Source of the DNA: DATKBT01 sp035546295
GTDB taxonomy: Bacteria > Acidobacteriota > Thermoanaerobaculia > Multivoradales > Multivoraceae
Reading direction: 5' to 3'
DNA length: 17,121 nt
Assembly (NCBI GenBank): GCA_035546295.1
Contig: DATKBT010000086.1
Coordinates: 1-17,121 of the forward strand
A program made the translations under genes and the position numbers. Below, in pieces: positions 13,969-17,121 of this stretch. How positions within the stretch are numbered: the first letter of the stretch is position 1; every line of letters starts with the position of its first letter. Under the pieces are notes generated by a model. The model had not been told where the DNA came from and did not search any database. It saw only the letters and a list, made by a program, of their open reading frames with translations.

Positions 13969-15210
13969 ATGCCATCACCGAACGAGACCACGACAGCGCC
14001 CGTCGCCGAGGGCTCGCGCAGCCGCGAGCTGTGCGAGCTCGAGGACCGTTACGGTGCCCACAACTACCGCCCGCTCGACGTGGTCATCGAGCGCGGGGAG
14101 GGAGCGTTCGTCTGGGACGTCGAGGGTCGCAAGTACCTCGACGGGCTCGCCGCGTACTCGGCGGTGAGCCAGGGCCACTGCCATCCGCGGATCGTCGAGG
14201 CGCTGATCGAGCAGAGCCGCAAGGTGACGCTCACCTCTCGCGCCTTTCGCAACGCCCGCCTCGGCGACTTCTACCGCACCGTCTGCGAGCTGTTCGGGTA
14301 TCGCCGTGCGCTGCCCATGAACACCGGCGCCGAGGCGGTCGAGACTGCGATCAAGGCGGCGCGCAAATGGGGGATGGAAGTCAAGGGGCTCGCCGACGGC
14401 GAGGCCGAGATCCTGGTCTTCGACGGCAATTTCCACGGGCGCACGACGACCATCGTGGGCTTCTCCTCCGAGGAGCAGTACCGGCGGGGGTTCGGTCCCT
14501 TCACGCCCGGGTTCCGCCGTCTGCCCTACGGCGACGTCGACGCGGTGGCCGACGCCTTCCACGAGCGGGTGGCGGCGGTGCTGTTCGAGCCGATCCAGGG
14601 AGAGGGCGGAATCGTGATTCCCCCCGACGGTTACCTGCGCGCGCTGCGCGAGCTGTGCGACCGCCACGGCGCGCTGCTGATCGCCGACGAGATCCAGTCG
14701 GCGCTCGGGCGCACCGGGTATCTCCTGGCGTGCGAGCACGAGCAGGTGCGTCCCGACGTCGTGGTCCTCGGCAAGGCGCTGTCGGGCGGGCTCTACCCGG
14801 TCTCGGTGATGCTCGCCGACGACGAGGTGATGGAGGTCTTCCGCCCCGGAGATCACGGTTCGACCTACGGCGGCAATCCGCTGGCGGCGGCGGTCGGCAT
14901 CGCGGCGCTCCAGGTCCTGGTCGACGAGGATCTGTGCGCCCGCTCGGCACGGCTGGGCGCGGCGGCGCTCGAGCGGTTGCGCACGGCGCGGCTGCGGGGA
15001 GTTCGCGAGATCCGCGGCCGCGGCCTGTGGATCGGCATCGAGCTCGAGCGGGCGGCGGGCGGCGCGCGCAGGGTGTGCGAGCGGCTCCAGGAGGAGGGTC
15101 TGCTGTGCAAGGAGACGCACGACCACGTCATCCGCTTCGCGCCGCCCCTGGTGATCGAGGAGCAGGACCTCGACTGGGCTCTCTCGCGCATCGAGGAGGC
15201 CCTGCGCTGA
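13969..15210 (+). CDS. rocD: Ornithine aminotransferase
   Basis: 413 residues, the full length of the class III PLP enzyme that converts ornithine and 2-oxoglutarate to glutamate semialdehyde and glutamate in the cytoplasm. YGAHNYRPLDVV (28-39) and YSAVSQGHCHP (63-73) are the ornithine-specific signatures. The Tyr pair that gives ornithine specificity in human OAT (Y55 and Y85) corresponds to Y33 and Y63. FHGRT (R158) matches human R180, IADEIQS (D240) binds the PLP ring nitrogen, and LGKALSGG (K269) carries the Schiff-base lysine. IRFAPPLVI (R389) matches human R413. Acetylornithine and GABA aminotransferases lack the YGAHNY signature. The gene is divergent from the helicase-nuclease (103 bases apart). 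No arginase or proline gene is next to it, so the pathway link is not shown by context. Confidence 0.93.
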   Translation: MPSPNETTTAPVAEGSRSRELCELEDRYGAHNYRPLDVVIERGEGAFVWDVEGRKYLDGLAAYSAVSQGHCHPRIVEALIEQSRKVTLTSRAFRNARLGDFYRTVCELFGYRRALPMNTGAEAVETAIKAARKWGMEVKGLADGEAEILVFDGNFHGRTTTIVGFSSEEQYRRGFGPFTPGFRRLPYGDVDAVADAFHERVAAVLFEPIQGEGGIVIPPDGYLRALRELCDRHGALLIADEIQSALGRTGYLLACEHEQVRPDVVVLGKALSGGLYPVSVMLADDEVMEVFRPGDHGSTYGGNPLAAAVGIAALQVLVDEDLCARSARLGAAALERLRTARLRGVREIRGRGLWIGIELERAAGGARRVCERLQEEGLLCKETHDHVIRFAPPLVIEEQDLDWALSRIEEALR

Positions 15211-15248
15211 TCGGTCGCCGGGAGTGTGGCTGCACAGGCAGCGGGACC

Positions 15249-15305
15249 GTGTCTCCCGCCGAGGTGTCCCCGCCGCCGTGTCCCGGCTGCATTGTCCCGG
15301 CCGAG
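15249..15305 (+). repeat. Four imperfect 14-15 bp direct repeats between rocD and the PH-domain pair
   Basis: Consecutive units start GTGTCTCCCGCC, GTGTCCCCGCC, GTGTCCCGGC and TTGTCCCGGCC, at 15249, 15264, 15278 and 15292. The period is 14-15 bases with only a few changes each. No coding frame explains the regularity. A small hairpin (GCCACT, 15331-15336, with AGTGGC, 15342-15347) lies just downstream, before the next start. Confidence 0.45.
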
Positions 15306-15371
15306 GATCGCAGCGCGGAATCCGGGAGGCGCCACTCCCGTAGTGGCTGATGGCGACCCAGTGAGGACAGG

Positions 15372-16082
15372 ATGAGCGAGCCCACGAAGGATTCCATGCC
15401 GCAGCCGCCGCAGTCGACGGCCGCCGACGGGCGGGCCGCCGGCGCCGCCCCCGTCGAGCATGCCGAAGTGCAGGCCCTCGAGCGGCCGCACCCGAACCTC
15501 CTCAAGTACTACGCGCTCGGCTCGCTGATGCTCGGGCCGTTCTTGCCCTTCGCACTGCTGCCGCTCTACTTCAAGTACCACACCCTGCGCTACCGCTTCG
15601 ACGAGCAGGGCGTGTCGATGCGGTGGGGGATCCTGTTTCGCCGCGAGATCAGCCTCAACTACTCGCGCATCCAGGACATCCACCTCGCCTCGAACATCGT
15701 CGAGCGTTGGCTGGGGCTCGGCCGCGTCCAGGTGCAGACGGCGAGCGGCGCCTCGGCCGCGGAGATGACGATCGAGGGGCTGCAAGAGTACGAGGCGGTG
15801 CGCGACTACCTCTACTCGCGGATGCGCGGCGCACGCCGGCTCGGACGCTCGCAGCCTTCCTCGGCGCCTCGCGCGAGCAGCTCCTCCGACGAAGCGCTGG
15901 CGGTGGCTCTGCGCGAGGTGGCCGCCGAGCTCGCGGCGGTGCGCCGGGCGCTCGAGGAGCGGTCGGGAGCCTCGCCGTCGACGTCCTCGGCGGCGTCATC
16001 GGCGACGTCATCGGCGACGTCATCGGGGCCGGCCGCTTCGCTGGCGTCCCCTTCGGAGTCGAGCGGAGAGCCCGGAGAGTGA
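15372..16082 (+). CDS. Bacterial PH-domain (bPH2, YdbS-like) membrane protein, first of a pair
   Basis: 236 residues with GAGGACAGG just before the ATG. A hydrophilic N-terminus (1-43) leads to two membrane-associated segments (about 44-56 and 58-69). A bPH2 domain follows (about 71-150): RFDEQGVSMRWGILFRREIS, RIQDIHL, ERWLGLGRVQVQTASG and MTIEGL, the classic bacterial PH domain 2 order. The C-terminus has an Ala/Leu/Glu helix (about 174-197, ALAVALREVAAELAAVRRAL) and then a Ser/Thr/Pro-rich tail. The Bacillus relatives YdbS and YdbT are also paired membrane proteins, linked to resistance to certain bacteriocins. The stop overlaps the GTG of the next gene, so the two form one unit. The exact role here is inference. 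Confidence 0.85.
   Translation: MSEPTKDSMPQPPQSTAADGRAAGAAPVEHAEVQALERPHPNLLKYYALGSLMLGPFLPFALLPLYFKYHTLRYRFDEQGVSMRWGILFRREISLNYSRIQDIHLASNIVERWLGLGRVQVQTASGASAAEMTIEGLQEYEAVRDYLYSRMRGARRLGRSQPSSAPRASSSSDEALAVALREVAAELAAVRRALEERSGASPSTSSAASSATSSATSSGPAASLASPSESSGEPGE
15995..16026 (+). repeat. 12-bp tandem repeat in the Ser-rich tail of the first PH-domain gene
   Basis: GTCATCGGCGAC is repeated twice in full (15995-16006 and 16007-16018), then the first 8 bases again (16019-16026). In frame this encodes Ser/Ala/Thr repeats of the tail. Confidence 0.75.
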
Positions 16083-16939
16083 AGGAGGCTCTGCTCGCCT
16101 TCATGCGTGTGCCCGAGCGGCCCGATCCACCTCCGGGCTCGGAGGGGACGCTGACGGTCTTCCGCGCCTCGAGGCGCTTTCTCGCGCTCAGCGCCATCCA
16201 GTGGGGAATCAAGCAGGCGAGCGCTCTGTTCGGCATCGTGCTCTCGCTCGTCCTGCTCGGCGGCCGGGTGCCCTTCGTCAGCTTCGGCGGGCTCGAGGCG
16301 GTGATGGAGCAGACCGATCAGGTGCGCTTCGGGCCGCTCTCCGTCGAGGGGAGCGTCGGGGACCTGGTCGGTCTGATCGAGCTGTTCGCGATCGCGGGGT
16401 ACGCGGTCCAGTTCGTCTTCTCGGCGGCGCTGCTCAAGCTCGGCTGGCAGATGCGCTGGTACATGGTCAGCGACCAGAGCATCCGGATCCGCGAGGGCCT
16501 GCTCAAGCTCCACGAGCGCACCATGACGATCGCCAACATCCAGAACATGGCGGTGCGTCAGGGTCCGATCCAGAAGCTGTTCGGGCTCTCCGACCTCGAG
16601 GTGCGCACCGCCGGCGGCGGATCGGGGGGCGAGGGGTCGAGCCACGGAAAGGTGAGCGACCAGCTCCACGTCGGCCGCTTCCGCGGGCTCGAGAACGCCG
16701 AGGAGCTGCGCGATCGCATCCGCGCCGCGCTCTCGCGCCACCGCGACGCGGGCCTGGGCGACCCCGACGAGGATGCCGAGGAGCACCCCGACGACGAGAC
16801 CTCCGAGCCCGGCGCCGCCACCCCTGCGGGCAGCGCGCTGGTCGTGGTGGCGGCGAGGGGCGACGCCCTAGCGGCGGCGCGCGCGCTGCTGGAGGAGGCG
16901 CGCCGTCTGCGCGCCTCTGCCGAGGGCGCGACAGGGTAG
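16079..16939 (+). CDS. Bacterial PH-domain (bPH2) membrane protein, second of a pair
   Basis: 286 residues from the GTG that overlaps the preceding TGA. An ATG at 16103 is an alternative start, with AAGGAGG at 16082-16088 but a long 14-base spacing. After a short lead (FRASRR) there are two membrane segments, about 42-65 (ALSAIQWGIKQ onward) and about 97-122 (LVGLIELFAIAGYAVQFVF). Next comes a bPH2 domain (about 123-215) with MVSDQSIRIREGLLKLHERTM, TIANIQNMAVRQGPIQKLFG and LSDLEVRTAGG, ending at VGRFRGLENAEELRDRI. An acidic stretch (DPDEDAEEHPDDE) and an Ala-rich helix close the protein. Together with its partner it forms a coupled pair of PH-domain membrane proteins, probably one complex. 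The right-hand end precedes the heptamer array and the probable intron. Confidence 0.85.
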   Translation: MKEALLAFMRVPERPDPPPGSEGTLTVFRASRRFLALSAIQWGIKQASALFGIVLSLVLLGGRVPFVSFGGLEAVMEQTDQVRFGPLSVEGSVGDLVGLIELFAIAGYAVQFVFSAALLKLGWQMRWYMVSDQSIRIREGLLKLHERTMTIANIQNMAVRQGPIQKLFGLSDLEVRTAGGGSGGEGSSHGKVSDQLHVGRFRGLENAEELRDRIRAALSRHRDAGLGDPDEDAEEHPDDETSEPGAATPAGSALVVVAARGDALAAARALLEEARRLRASAEGATG

Positions 16940-16953
16940 CGCGAAGTGCCCTT

Positions 16954-16987
16954 CTGACACCTGACACCTGACACCTGACACCTGACA
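16954..16987 (+). repeat. Heptamer tandem array (CTGACAC)
   Basis: Four perfect copies of CTGACAC (16954-16981) plus six bases of a fifth copy (16982-16987), starting 14 bases after the last stop codon. The array breaks off exactly where the group II intron consensus begins. It has no spacers and is not a CRISPR. Confidence 0.95.
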
Positions 16988-17121
16988 GTGCGACACGAAG
17001 GAGGTTCGTGAGATGAGCTGAGAAGCGAAGCAAACGAGCGTCCATGGTCTCGAGGACCAGCGGGTGAGAGTCCCGTCCGGGGAGTTGTCGGTACACCCTG
17101 GTAGCCGCCGGAGCAGCTCGG
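16988..17121 (+). mobile_element. Probable 5' end of a bacterial group II intron, running past the window edge
   Basis: Starts GTGCGAC, the bacterial group II intron 5' consensus. The next 134 bases fold like domain I: CACGAA/TTCGTG hairpin (16993-17010 region), TGGTC/GACCA (about 17045-17059) and CGGG with CCCG around TGAGAGT (about 17061-17074). The segment GGGTGAGAGTCCCG and the later TACACCCTGGTAGCCGCCGG resemble sequences I remember near the start of such introns. No reverse transcriptase/maturase gene or domain V is in the window, so these are expected further right. The insertion is on the plus strand, 48 bases after the stop of the PH-domain gene, and its immediate 5' exon would be the heptamer CTGACAC array. 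Alternative: another structured noncoding RNA. Confidence 0.7.

Noticed and set aside
12240..15350. Long plus-strand open frame (about 1036 codons)
   Set aside because: Antisense to the helicase and out of frame with ornithine aminotransferase; the composition is shadow-like.
16954..16987. CRISPR-like array
   Set aside because: Units are 7 bases with no spacers; it is a simple tandem repeat.
17086..17091. TGTCGG as the intron EBS1 pairing with CTGACA
   Set aside because: It can pair with one G-U wobble, but lies only about 100 bases into the intron, earlier than EBS1 usually lies; a chance 6-base match is likely.

Overview
The window is very GC-rich with strong G/C third-position bias. It looks like a chromosomal segment of a GC-rich Gram-negative-type bacterium, most plausibly a member of Acidobacteriota (perhaps a Thermoanaerobaculia-like lineage) or a similar uncultivated group. 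This rests on gene families, not on a taxonomic marker: a relic of an ADOP/MacB-type orphan permease, a Calx-beta secreted protein with a C-terminal domain I remember from such genomes, and a YfhO-like protein. No rRNA or tRNA gene is visible.

Layout, left to right. 1-720: the 3' end of a large repeat-containing beta-rich protein of unknown function. 806-1340: a multiply frameshifted remnant of an ABC-type permease C-terminus. 1409-1804: a DUF202 membrane protein. 1805-2234: a weakly supported small ORF and a short heptamer repeat. 2235-3161: a membrane-anchored metallophosphoesterase. 3162-3467: a good sigma70-type promoter driving a secreted two-Calx-beta-domain protein (3468-4697), which is closed by a perfect 13-bp hairpin. 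4738-5210: no convincing gene. 5211-8242: a small four-helix membrane protein translationally coupled (GTGA overlap) to a large YfhO/GT-C-like membrane protein. 8357-9880: a DASS (SLC13) dicarboxylate transporter. 9988-10431: a Lys/Ala-rich DUF2188 protein. 10515-13865 (minus strand): an 1116-residue fusion of an MrfA-type DEAD/DUF1998 helicase with a DEDD exonuclease domain. 13969-15210: ornithine aminotransferase. 15372-16939: a pair of coupled bacterial PH-domain membrane proteins. 16954-16987: a 7-bp tandem array that ends exactly where a sequence resembling the 5' end of a bacterial group II intron begins (16988 to the window edge).

Functional links are local rather than one large operon. 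The 5211-8242 pair and the PH-domain pair are true two-gene units. The fused helicase-nuclease is the most interesting gene: in Bacillus subtilis the same two activities are separate adjacent genes (mrfA/mrfB, formerly yprA/yprB) acting together in mitomycin C damage repair, so the fusion supports a single helicase-nuclease repair enzyme here. The second most notable structure is the probable group II intron at the right edge, whose upstream exon would be the heptamer repeat itself. All genes except the helicase-nuclease lie on the plus strand.
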